From assembly GCA_964396845.1 (NCBI GenBank), contig CAYNGH010000057.1:1-18318 (forward strand): a stretch of 18,318 nt of DNA, read 5' to 3'. Position numbers and translations under genes: made by a program. This document shows, piece after piece, positions 6,228 through 13,616 of this stretch (the first letter of the stretch is position 1; each line of letters starts with the position of its first letter). Source of the DNA: CAYNGH01 sp964396845. GTDB taxonomy: Bacteria; Vulcanimicrobiota; JAJTBE01; CAYNGH01. The notes beneath the pieces were generated by a model. That model made no database searches and was not told the origin of the DNA. It saw only the letters and a program-made list of their open reading frames with translations.

Positions 6228-7394
6228 TTATTTGCCCACCCCGTATATGAAGCTGTCGTTACAGCCGAAAACGACTGTCCCATCAGAGGTAATGGCAGGA
6301 GAACTGTCGATGTAACCGCCGGCTTCAAACTGGAAAAGAAGTTTTCCATGACTGTCCAATGCCCACAGGCTGTTATCCTGACTGCCGATATATATATTGC
6401 CCCGGTTGTCGATGGTGCAGGAGGAATATATTTGTGCGCCGGTCTGGTGTTTCCAGAGCAGTTTCCCTGATGGGGAAATTTTGTATATATTTTTATCTTT
6501 TGAGGCTATGAGGATATTTCCTTCCGGGTCGATTCCCGGTGATGAGGATATATCCCCGCCGGTTTGAAATTTCCATTGTTTCCGGCCCGTGGTGTCCAGA
6601 CAGTATAGGTGTCCATCTTCCGAGGAAACATATACCCGTGAATCTGAAACGGCGGGGGTAGAAAATATATACTTTCCGGTTTGAAATTTCCATCGGAGAA
6701 GGCCGTCGGGATCCAGGCTGTAGAGATGAAAGTCATCGGCGCCAAAGTAAATGTTTCCGGAGGAATCCAGGGCAGGGGAGGATTTGATCCACTGGCCCAC
6801 AGGGTATTTCCACAACAGAGAACCGTCTTTGTGGAGGCAGTAGAAATTTCCGTCGTTACTGCCAAAATAAACCCGTCCCTGGCGATCTTCATCCACCACC
6901 GGGGAGGATTCCACAAAATCTCCCGTCTGGAATCTCCACCTGAGTTCACCCTTAGAAGAGAGGGCATGGAGGTAACCGTCATTACTGCCAAAGTAGATGC
7001 TCCCATCTGTGGCAACCCAGCAGGAGGAGTAAATCCCTCCACCGGTGTTGTATTTCCAAAGGAGCTTCCCTGAAGGGTCCAGGCAGTAAAGGTTGCTGTC
7101 CACCGACGGGCAAAGGATATTGCCATCGGGGGTGATTGCCGGCGATGAAAAAACTCGGCCACCGGTCTTGAACTTCCACACCGTTTCAGCCCTGTCAGGC
7201 CCTATGTGATGGGACAGGGAATCTCTCCGGGGATTCCCCTTGAACCCCCGGTGAACATACTTGTCCGGGTTCTTGTGAGAAGTGCCGGCAGGGTCAGGGA
7301 GAATGCCAGGGGTTTTTCTGATGCATCCCCATCCCGAAAGTAAAAAGCAGAATAACAGGGAGATTAATACAGGAGTCCGCCGGGATTTATTCAT
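6228..7394 (-). CDS. PQQ-like beta-propeller lipoprotein
   Basis: The protein has 388 residues. Its N-terminus has KSRR, a hydrophobic core and a relaxed lipobox ending GWGC (C24), so it is probably exported and lipidated. After a ~45-residue linker it consists of eight repeats of 38-41 residues. Each is of the form LLWKFQTGG-x-I-x-SSP-x(5-8)-G-x-IYFGS-x-D-x-x-LYCLD, as in PQQ-like/YVTN-type eight-bladed propellers such as BamB. No PQQ ligands or dehydrogenase motifs are visible, so a scaffold or assembly role is more likely than catalysis. Its ATG overlaps the end of the HEAT-repeat gene by 8 bp (ATGAATAA), implying translational coupling. A BamB-like role in outer-membrane assembly is possible but unproven. 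Confidence 0.85.
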   Translation of the reverse strand: MNKSRRTPVLISLLFCFLLSGWGCIRKTPGILPDPAGTSHKNPDKYVHRGFKGNPRRDSLSHHIGPDRAETVWKFKTGGRVFSSPAITPDGNILCPSVDSNLYCLDPSGKLLWKYNTGGGIYSSCWVATDGSIYFGSNDGYLHALSSKGELRWRFQTGDFVESSPVVDEDRQGRVYFGSNDGNFYCLHKDGSLLWKYPVGQWIKSSPALDSSGNIYFGADDFHLYSLDPDGLLRWKFQTGKYIFSTPAVSDSRVYVSSEDGHLYCLDTTGRKQWKFQTGGDISSSPGIDPEGNILIASKDKNIYKISPSGKLLWKHQTGAQIYSSCTIDNRGNIYIGSQDNSLWALDSHGKLLFQFEAGGYIDSSPAITSDGTVVFGCNDSFIYGVGK

Positions 7395-8472
7395 CCTTGC
7401 ACCAGTATGAAAGAAGAATCAGGTTGTGAACAGCTCCCTGGTGAACGGCCAGGGCTATGGCTCTGAGGATGCGGTAATTGCGCCCGTCAAGCTGTCCCAT
7501 ACTTCCAAACCCCTCACACTGATTCAAAAATTCTATTATGCATTTACGAAGCATCACCATATGATGGGCCACCCGCTCAGTGTCCAGGCTGTCAATATGA
7601 CGAAGCTGGGGGAATCTTATCAGCCCGGCACAGAAGATTTCCATAAAGGCCCGGTCATCATCGGTCAATTCCTGGGATATGGGAGCAAGATAGATACTCT
7701 CCCGCCGGGGCAGAACAAGGCTGAACTCGGTGCGCAGGTGGTGGAAGGTGGCCAGAAATCCGTCGAAACCTTTTTCCAGCTTGCGAAGCTGTGTTGACAG
7801 TGACATTCTGAGGCATCTGAGAATATCGTCCTTCTCTGACGGGTCCTGGGTCGTTGCCGGAATAACCCTGGCAAGGCTTCCTAACAGGTAAAGCAGGTCC
7901 CGGGCCGGCACCAGGATAGTTTCCAGATAGTAATTGAAATTCTTGAATAAAACTCTGCCGTCCTGGGCCAGCAGAAGAGATTTACTGCGATCTGCCCGGA
8001 AGTAGTCCCCCCGGGCAGGCTCAGGATATGTCCAGTATTCCCTGAGATTTTTAAAAAAGACTACAAAGTTTTCCCGGATTTTCTGATTCTCATCCAGATG
8101 GGCCTTCTGTTGATCCTGAGGAACAAAATCCATCTGACACCAGAAACTCCTGTTAAAGCTCTTGCCAAGATCGGTTTTGTAGATATGGTGGTAATAATCT
8201 TCGCCGGTGAGGATCTTGAGAGAAAGGGCAGCACTCTGGCGGACATCAAAAGAAGGATCTTCCAGAGCCTTTTTGAGAAATGGCACCACCGACGGATCCT
8301 CGATACTGCCGATTATTCTGACCACCTTTTGCCTCAGGGAGTCACTGTGGTGGCCGTATGCCTCCATCAGAGAATTCAGGGCCTCCCTGCCCAGGGCCGA
8401 TGCAGTTTCCACTCCAAGGCGGTAAGATTCCTCGTCATCATTAATCAATATGTCAACAAACTGGTTTTTCAA
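7387..8472 (-). CDS. HEAT-repeat protein with helical C-terminal domain
   Basis: The protein has 361 residues, soluble and largely alpha-helical, with no signal peptide. Residues about 20-92 contain HEAT-type helix pairs (SLRQKVVRIIGSIEDPSVVP, then FLKKALEDPSFDVRQSAAL), a protein-protein interaction fold. The remaining ~260 residues are helical with several aromatic- and arginine-rich stretches and match nothing I recognise. The start is TTG at 8472, with AGGTG 8 nt upstream. The gene is 22 bp after the two-TM membrane protein gene and overlaps the propeller lipoprotein gene by 8 bp, so the three are very likely one transcript. It may be the cytoplasmic adaptor of this membrane module; that is inference. 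Confidence 0.8.
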   Translation of the reverse strand: MKNQFVDILINDDEESYRLGVETASALGREALNSLMEAYGHHSDSLRQKVVRIIGSIEDPSVVPFLKKALEDPSFDVRQSAALSLKILTGEDYYHHIYKTDLGKSFNRSFWCQMDFVPQDQQKAHLDENQKIRENFVVFFKNLREYWTYPEPARGDYFRADRSKSLLLAQDGRVLFKNFNYYLETILVPARDLLYLLGSLARVIPATTQDPSEKDDILRCLRMSLSTQLRKLEKGFDGFLATFHHLRTEFSLVLPRRESIYLAPISQELTDDDRAFMEIFCAGLIRFPQLRHIDSLDTERVAHHMVMLRKCIIEFLNQCEGFGSMGQLDGRNYRILRAIALAVHQGAVHNLILLSYWCKDE

Positions 8473-8494
8473 TTTTTTTCACCTGCCTCAAGAC

Positions 8495-9268
8495 TCAACG
8501 ATCATCTTCTTCTTCCCCGGTGGGAATATCTTCTTCGTCTGAAGAATCTGATGAAGGCTTGTCATTTTCTTGTGGGGTTTCATCTCCGGTTTCATCCTCA
8601 TCGGTGGCAGGGCCGAATATATTTCCCTTCCACATGGCGATGGCATAAATGAGAACCAGGGCAAATATGCTGAAGTATTGTATGAAGGTTACCCGGCGGT
8701 TGGCGCTGGAGGCCTGTTCCTTGATGTCGGAGATAGGCAGGTTGGTGACCCGGTATGGGAAAATAAAAACTTCACCTGTAGCTTCTGCCTGAAGGGTTCC
8801 GAATACCGAGTATTCTTCTCCTTCTTTTATAATATCCCAGTATATGTTGGGATCCTGAACTGAATCGATCCGGTGCTGAGAATCTATTACCTGCTCGGGC
8901 TGTCCTTTTACGGCAATTCTGGCATCTCCCGCGGCAATGGCAAAATCGCTTGTCTTGAAATCTTCGTATGATGTATGCCCGAAACGTCCCTGGGTTGGAT
9001 CAAAACGTTTCCGAATCCAGCCGATTATTTTATCCTGATTCTGGATGGTGAAAAGTTCATCTTCCCGGAGGATCCTGGCAGTCCCTCTCACCACAACCCG
9101 GCGCCCCTCAAGCGATTCCAGGGATTCCATGTCCTGGGGCGTGATTTCGTCGTACATTGTAAAGTCTGCTCCCATGGGGTGCTGACTGAAAAGAACCACC
9201 AGAAATACCATGGCCGACACCAGGGCCACAGTTAAAATCAGAAACAGCTTTTCGTTTTTAACTTCCAT
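8495..9268 (-). CDS. Two-TM membrane protein with acidic tail
   Basis: The protein has 257 residues. TM1 spans about 8-28 (FLILTVALVSAMVFLVVLF) and TM2 about 194-213 (TFIQYFSIFALVLIYAIAMW). Between them lie ~165 residues with beta-rich segments (GRRVVVRGTARI, DARIAVKG, EYSVFGTLQAEATGEVFIFP). The layout of TM, RGTA-type beta domain and TM recalls the GIDE/BAM-type membrane family, but the match is weak. The last ~37 residues are highly acidic (DEDETGDETP, DEEDIPTGEEEDDR) and presumably cytoplasmic. It is the first gene of the five-gene minus-strand block. The ATG at 9268 is preceded by GGGGGT at a suitable distance. Function unknown. Confidence 0.75.
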   Translation of the reverse strand: MEVKNEKLFLILTVALVSAMVFLVVLFSQHPMGADFTMYDEITPQDMESLESLEGRRVVVRGTARILREDELFTIQNQDKIIGWIRKRFDPTQGRFGHTSYEDFKTSDFAIAAGDARIAVKGQPEQVIDSQHRIDSVQDPNIYWDIIKEGEEYSVFGTLQAEATGEVFIFPYRVTNLPISDIKEQASSANRRVTFIQYFSIFALVLIYAIAMWKGNIFGPATDEDETGDETPQENDKPSSDSSDEEDIPTGEEEDDR

Positions 9269-9345
9269 ATTCTACCCCCATCAATATTTATAAGGTTCGT
9301 CGGGGCACCTGTTTTTGATATTCCCTGCAACCCTGCTCAACTCCT

Positions 9346-9365
9346 CTGCATGACAGCAGATGCAG
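9346..9365. repeat. Inverted repeat between divergent genes
   Basis: CTGCAT (9346-9351) and ATGCAG (9360-9365) form a perfect 6-bp inverted repeat with 8 bp between. It lies in the 163-bp gap between the divergent membrane-protein and hydrolase genes, where an operator is expected. No consensus promoter is obvious here. Confidence 0.35.
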
Positions 9366-9431
9366 GCTCAGGAGGGAAATGCATTTTTTTTGTTGAAACA
9401 GTATGACATTGCAACAGGGAGAGGATTTAAC

Positions 9432-10115
9432 ATGGCTCATAACCCGCCACAATTGGAAGATTATTTCAAGAGCACTCTCAGATCAGTCCTGCATCATTAT
9501 TTTTCCCCATCAGATCTTCAGAGTATTCTGAAAATGATTCCCTCCAGCCGGGAGCAAATTTACAATGCCCTGCCCTTTGACTCCTGCCCCGATTCAAAAC
9601 AGGATCCCCTTGCCGGGAATCTTGATAATTCCATCACTCTTATTGCCTTATATAAAATCCTGACTCGATATGGCTTTGAAGCTGACAACACAGGCCGGCT
9701 TCTATACCGGTGTTGCAAAGAATTTTTTGAACTCCCCCCGGTCATGTCCCACTATCGGGAAAAGGGAAAAAGAAAGTTTCACCAGGAATATTTGGAAAAA
9801 TTAAAACAGAGAGCTGGAGCATCAAAGCTTGGCGGGTGTTATGGCTTTGTTTTTGATTTTGTTCTTCCAGGCGATAGCGATACATGGGAATACGGAATCG
9901 ACTATACCCGATGCGGTATTCTGGAGGCTGCCCGCACTGCAGGTGCTCTGGAAGTGATGCCGTACTTATGCCTGGCAGATTATCCCATTTACCGGGCTTT
10001 TGGCATTGGACTCCGACGAAGTGGCAACCTTGGGGCAAACAACCCCTGCTGTGATTTTCGATTTTATCAGGATGGCAAGGTCATGTTGGAAACTCCAGAA
10101 CCGCCCCTTGAGTGA
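9432..10115 (+). CDS. L-2-amino-thiazoline-4-carboxylic acid hydrolase family protein
   Basis: The protein has 227 residues. The C-terminal third carries the family hallmarks in order: YGIDYTRCGILEAARTAGAL (with C161), a CLADYPIYRAFGIGLRRSGNL stretch (D183) and CCDFRF (206-211). The prototype hydrolyses ATC to S-carbamoyl-cysteine on the route from the thiazoline DL-ATC to L-cysteine. Many members outside pseudomonads have unknown substrates, so the reaction should not be assumed. An ATG 72 nt upstream lacks a ribosome site; the chosen ATG has GGGAGAGG about 7 nt ahead. It stands alone on the plus strand, divergent from the 9268-5217 block and ending 9 bp from the convergent lipoprotein gene. 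No other cysteine gene is nearby. Confidence 0.8.
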   Translation: MAHNPPQLEDYFKSTLRSVLHHYFSPSDLQSILKMIPSSREQIYNALPFDSCPDSKQDPLAGNLDNSITLIALYKILTRYGFEADNTGRLLYRCCKEFFELPPVMSHYREKGKRKFHQEYLEKLKQRAGASKLGGCYGFVFDFVLPGDSDTWEYGIDYTRCGILEAARTAGALEVMPYLCLADYPIYRAFGIGLRRSGNLGANNPCCDFRFYQDGKVMLETPEPPLE

Positions 10116-10124
10116 AAATCCGAC

Positions 10125-10592
10125 CTACTGAACCTTGAAAGATTGAATAAACCTGTCAGCGTCCTCGGGCCAGTCCTTGTTGGGCTTCACCACAACTGCA
10201 ATAGAATAAAGCCTGTTTTCAATCATATAAGTTCGGGCTTTCATTTTCATCATGCTAGACAGGATCTCATATTCAAGGCCGGGGTTGTCACCATATTTAA
10301 TATCCTTGCGATTGTGAACCTTATTCACCGCCCAGTTCCGTTTCAGGCTGTTCTGATGATCCTCCAGAAATTTCATCTGGCCAGATTCTTTCACCTTATT
10401 TTTGTCAAACTCTATCATGGTGACAAGATAGCCGGAATCATCCTTGTCCACTGTATATAAATGAGCAAAGCCCTTCTTCTCATAATCCGGGGGTTCCGGC
10501 CAGTCTGCAGTGAACTTCGGAGTCTTGTCGGCACAACTCCCCAGAAAAATCATCGAAAGGATCATCATTGTAAAAGCAATAGCTTTATTCAT
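10125..10592 (-). CDS. Small lipoprotein
   Basis: The protein has 155 residues. The signal peptide MNKAIAFTMMILSMIFLGSC ends in a canonical lipobox LGSC (C20). The mature part is a compact mixed alpha/beta domain without cysteines, ending DWPEDADRFIQSFKVQ. The closing pattern (short strand, then a helix with a conserved FIxSF) recalls PsbP/DUF1795-like folds, but this is a loose resemblance. A GTG two codons upstream is in frame; the ATG at 10592 has GAGG 7 nt upstream and is preferred. The SD overlaps the TGA of the CNNM/CBS gene, so the pair is likely co-translated. The lipoprotein may be an envelope partner of that membrane protein. Role unknown. Confidence 0.8.
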   Translation of the reverse strand: MNKAIAFTMMILSMIFLGSCADKTPKFTADWPEPPDYEKKGFAHLYTVDKDDSGYLVTMIEFDKNKVKESGQMKFLEDHQNSLKRNWAVNKVHNRKDIKYGDNPGLEYEILSSMMKMKARTYMIENRLYSIAVVVKPNKDWPEDADRFIQSFKVQ

Positions 10593-10601
10593 TTTCACAC
10601 C

Positions 10602-11675
10602 TCATACTTTTTCTCGGTTTTCCGGCTCATCCATTGACACATCCCGGTTCTTCATTCTGCGGTTCCAGATTTTCAATGCCAGCTCCCGCATATCAATCAC
10701 CATATCCTTCTCATCGACAATCTCTGAGCCAAGAAGGCTTTCCAGGGCATCTTCCAGAGTGACAATCCCCTCGGTGCCTCCGTATTCATCACAGACCACA
10801 AACATCTGGGTCTGGTGCTTGATGAACTTCTCCAGAAGCCGGGCAACAGAGATGGACTCAGGAACATGCCCCACAGGGCGAATCAGTTTTTTCATTTTTG
10901 TTTTCAGGTGGTTTTTTACTGCTTCCTCCTGAATATCATGCCTTAGAACTATACCCTTTATATCGTCGGGATCTCCCAAATAAACGGGAATCCGGGAGAA
11001 GGGAATGATTCTGTGTTTTTCTATCACCTCGCCCACGGTCATACTTGTGGGAAAGGCCAGCATTACTGTCCGGGGAGTCAATATCTCTGTCACTTTCACC
11101 CGTTCCAGCAGAAGAATGTTTTTGATAATTTTTTCCTCCCAGTCGGAAAGAGCACCCATGTTTTCGCCCACCTCGGCCATCATGAATATTTCATCCCGCA
11201 TAATCCCTGGGTTTGCAGTGCCGGATCGGGCCATCTTCCGGGTGACGAAACGGGAAAGGGCCACCAGAGGATAAAGAACAACAGTTATGACTCTTAAAAC
11301 ATACGCTGTCACCGGGGCGGTTTTTCTCCAATAGACAGCCCCGATGGTCTTGGGAATGATTTCTGAGAACAGAAGAATCGAAAAGGTAAAAAGAAAAACA
11401 AACAATGCAACCCATCCGCCGGGGAATACTTTCTCTGCCTGAAGCCCGGCACCGGTGGCCCCGATGGTGTTGGCAATGGTATTGAGGGCCAGTATCGCTG
11501 CCAGGGGACTGTCGATGTTTTTCTTGTACTCCTGAAGGATCACCCCGGCCCGACGGCCTTTATTTGTCAGGGTCTTGATGTAGGATGGAGTAACTGAAAG
11601 GAGTGTCGCCTCCATGACCGAACAGGTAAAGGAAACCGCCATTGCCAGAAAAACAAAAAAAATCAGCAGACCCAA
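10602..11675 (-). CDS. CNNM (DUF21)-CBS membrane protein, CorC/HlyC-type
   Basis: The protein has 357 residues. The N-terminal CNNM/DUF21 transmembrane domain (about 1-150) has several helices and the conserved SEIIPKTIGA (104-113). Two CBS motifs follow, CBS1 about 197-250 (EILTPRTVM, SRIPVYLGDPDDIKGIV) and CBS2 about 262-316 with DEYGGTEGIVTLEDALESLL. Relatives are Mg2+ efflux proteins whose CBS pair binds ATP. It ends ~35 residues after CBS2 and lacks the C-terminal CorC_HlyC domain of full-length members (usually 420-450 aa). The start is TTG with GGAG 6 nt upstream. A strong promoter lies in the end of the SpoIIM gene. Metal transport is inferred from the family. Confidence 0.9.
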   Translation of the reverse strand: MGLLIFFVFLAMAVSFTCSVMEATLLSVTPSYIKTLTNKGRRAGVILQEYKKNIDSPLAAILALNTIANTIGATGAGLQAEKVFPGGWVALFVFLFTFSILLFSEIIPKTIGAVYWRKTAPVTAYVLRVITVVLYPLVALSRFVTRKMARSGTANPGIMRDEIFMMAEVGENMGALSDWEEKIIKNILLLERVKVTEILTPRTVMLAFPTSMTVGEVIEKHRIIPFSRIPVYLGDPDDIKGIVLRHDIQEEAVKNHLKTKMKKLIRPVGHVPESISVARLLEKFIKHQTQMFVVCDEYGGTEGIVTLEDALESLLGSEIVDEKDMVIDMRELALKIWNRRMKNRDVSMDEPENREKV

Positions 11676-11690
11676 TTATTTCTCCATTCA

Positions 11691-11706
11691 CCGGTATTAT
11701 ACCCGG
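11691..11706. repeat. Near-palindrome CCGGTATTATACCCGG in the CNNM leader
   Basis: CCGGTAT and ATACCCGG form an inverted repeat with a single extra C. It lies between the candidate transcription start (about 11720) and the TTG start at 11675. It could be an operator or a leader hairpin masking the translation start region. It is short, so chance remains possible. Confidence 0.35.
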
Positions 11707-11726
11707 AATGCCGTGGGTTATTTCAT

Positions 11727-11755
11727 ATTATAGTGTCAGGAATCATTTTAATCAA
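11727..11755 (-). promoter_or_regulatory. Strong sigma-70 promoter for the CNNM/CBS gene
   Basis: On the minus strand TTGATT (11750-11755), a 17-nt spacer and a perfect TATAAT (11727-11732) would start RNA near 11720, a 45-nt leader. The -35 box lies in the last codons of the SpoIIM gene. The CNNM and lipoprotein genes can thus be transcribed apart from spoIIM. Confidence 0.7.
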
Positions 11756-12740
11756 GTCCACCTTGTTTTATCAGATAGACTTTATTCCTGAGTGTATCGT
11801 ATCCCAGGGAAAAATACGCCATCATCAGAAGAATAGTGGCACCGCCCATGACAGCCTTGAACAAGGTGGGAATTGCAAGCCTCGAGTAGGAAGCTTCCAT
11901 TATGCCTGCCAGAAGAAACAATGGTGCCGTGCCCACGGCAAGCCTTACAGCGTCCTTTCCCCAACGGTTCAGAGCGCCGGCCCGGGTTTCATCACCGGGA
12001 GATATTACAGCCCGTCCCACAAGAAAGCCTGCTCCCCCGCATATGAATATGGCAAAAAGTTCAAGAAAGCAGTGGGACAGGATGAAATTTGCAAAGGGAT
12101 CCAGGGAATTACCCTGCACAACCAGGGCCAGGACAGCCCCCAGGATCAAGCCGTTGTAGGAAATCATATAAAATGTCCCCAGCCCCAGGAAGATCCCTGT
12201 AACAAAGGAATACAGCCCCACCCTGAAGTTGTGAACAAGATACCAGCCGGACATGGCAGGAAAGGCTGACAGGTCATCATCACCTGAATGACCGCCGGCG
12301 TTATCCCAGATGTCAAGAAACTGCCGGGGCACAACCCACCGGGAGAAGCGGGAATCAGCCATCCCCCAGAAAAACCCCAATGCGGATGGGACAAAAAACA
12401 AAATCATAGCAACTGCCACATAGGGAAAATATTTCCTGACCAGAGCCGGGTAATCCCTGGCAAAAAAATCCCACAGCCTTCCCCGGGATTCCTTCCGGGA
12501 AAGATATATCACCCCGTATGCCTGACGTACAACCTGGTTCAGGTAACGGATCAGGTCCGGGGCATATTTTTTTGACCTGGCATATGAGAGATCACTGCTG
12601 ACCCTGCGGTACAAACTTCCCAGAAGACGGATTTCCCCGGCGGTAAATCTCTTAAGACCACCCCGGCCCGCCCGACGGGAAAGAGATGCCAGGGCTTCCC
12701 AGCCTTCTTTTTTTCTGGAAACAAATTCATCCTGATTCAT
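11748..12740 (-). CDS. SpoIIM-like (DUF95) membrane protein
   Basis: The protein has 330 residues, of the stage II sporulation protein M family. The N-terminus NQDEFVSRKKEGWEALASL and the soluble helical ~100 residues are typical. About five to six membrane helices follow from residue 105. The conserved motif around residues 223-240 reads SHCFLELFAIFICGGAGFLVG; most relatives have HG, here H223 is followed by Cys. In Bacillus SpoIIM is part of the DMP peptidoglycan machinery in engulfment. In non-sporulating bacteria family members occur next to RDD, MoxR and DUF58 genes, with unknown role. The ATG at 12740 has no clear SD. It is divergent from the RDD gene, 114 bp away. No other sporulation gene is present. 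Confidence 0.88.
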   Translation of the reverse strand: MNQDEFVSRKKEGWEALASLSRRAGRGGLKRFTAGEIRLLGSLYRRVSSDLSYARSKKYAPDLIRYLNQVVRQAYGVIYLSRKESRGRLWDFFARDYPALVRKYFPYVAVAMILFFVPSALGFFWGMADSRFSRWVVPRQFLDIWDNAGGHSGDDDLSAFPAMSGWYLVHNFRVGLYSFVTGIFLGLGTFYMISYNGLILGAVLALVVQGNSLDPFANFILSHCFLELFAIFICGGAGFLVGRAVISPGDETRAGALNRWGKDAVRLAVGTAPLFLLAGIMEASYSRLAIPTLFKAVMGGATILLMMAYFSLGYDTLRNKVYLIKQGGLD

Positions 12741-12828
12741 ATTCTGATTTATTTGTCCATTCCCCGGCTTACCCCTTCCAGGTGCCTTATAAAGGGGAGG
12801 TGTTGGAACCTGCCTTATAGAAACTTTC

Positions 12829-12837
12829 TGCTATAAT
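12829..12837 (+). promoter_or_regulatory. Extended -10 promoter of the RDD-aroF unit
   Basis: TGCTATAAT is a perfect -10 box (12832-12837) with a TGn extension, which can act without a good -35; none is present at the right distance. RNA would start about 12844, only some 11 nt before the ATG at 12855. The leader is very short but includes GGGG. Confidence 0.55.
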
Positions 12838-12854
12838 CTTACTGGGGCCCGAAT

Positions 12855-13607
12855 ATGAAAATAATCACCATAACAACACCGGAAAACATCAGTCTTGACT
12901 ATGAACTGGCGGGAATCGGCTCCCGGATGGTGGGGGCTGTGGTTGATCACCTGCTCCAACTGGGCATCGTTGCGGTCATATCCCTGTCGGGGATTCTGTC
13001 GATGCCGGTAATGAGGGATCAGCCCCTGGCTCAGTTTCTAAAATCAACTCATTTGGCTATGATATTGGTTATTACTTTCCTGATCATGTTCGGCTACTTT
13101 GTTTTTTTTGAAGCCATCTGGTCGGGACAGACCCCCGGCAAGAAGCTGGCGCAGATTCAAGTGATCCGGGCCAGCGGACAGCCGGCGGGATTTACCGAGG
13201 CCCTTGTACGCAATATATTTCGACTGGTGGATTTTCTGCCGGTGTATTACCTGACAGGAATACTGGTGATTTTCTTCAGCCCGGCAAATCGCAGGCTGGG
13301 GGATGTGGTGGCGGGAACTCTGGTGGTAAGGCTCAAGGATAATCTCAAGCCCGCAGTCCTGCCTGATTTGCAGGTGGAAACCGATATCCCCATCGACCTG
13401 TCAACGGTTACCGGTGAAAGCTATGCTCTGGTGAGAAATTTTCTCCTGCGCCGGGAGAATCTGAACCTGGCTCACAGGGCACGGCTGGGGAAAAAAATCA
13501 CCCGCCTAATGGCGGAACCCATGGGATTGAACCCGGAGAAACTGGATCCCGAGGAATTTCTCGAAGCGGTGGCAGTGGAATACCGCAGGAACAACATATA
13601 CCTTTGA
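12855..13607 (+). CDS. RDD family membrane protein
   Basis: The protein has 250 residues. RDD hallmarks are AGIGSRMVGAVVDHLLQ (R24, D31), a GQTPGKKLAQIQVIR segment (91-105), RNIFRLVDFLP (R119, D126) and FSPANRRLGDVVAGTLVV (R147, D150). There are three to four membrane helices, followed by an ~80-residue soluble C-terminal region that is longer than in minimal RDD proteins. Function in the family is unclear; some members have been linked to Na+/H+ exchange. It is divergent from the SpoIIM-like gene, a partner seen in many bacteria. Its TGA is followed within 9 nt by the aroF start, and the aroF SD (GAGGGG) overlaps that stop. Confidence 0.93.
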   Translation: MKIITITTPENISLDYELAGIGSRMVGAVVDHLLQLGIVAVISLSGILSMPVMRDQPLAQFLKSTHLAMILVITFLIMFGYFVFFEAIWSGQTPGKKLAQIQVIRASGQPAGFTEALVRNIFRLVDFLPVYYLTGILVIFFSPANRRLGDVVAGTLVVRLKDNLKPAVLPDLQVETDIPIDLSTVTGESYALVRNFLLRRENLNLAHRARLGKKITRLMAEPMGLNPEKLDPEEFLEAVAVEYRRNNIYL

Positions 13608-13616
13608 GGGGCAATA

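Noticed and set aside
6493..7394. Repeats in the propeller gene as a CRISPR or satellite array
   Set aside because: The periodicity is protein-level (38-41 residues per blade) and DNA copies are diverged; it is a coding beta-propeller.
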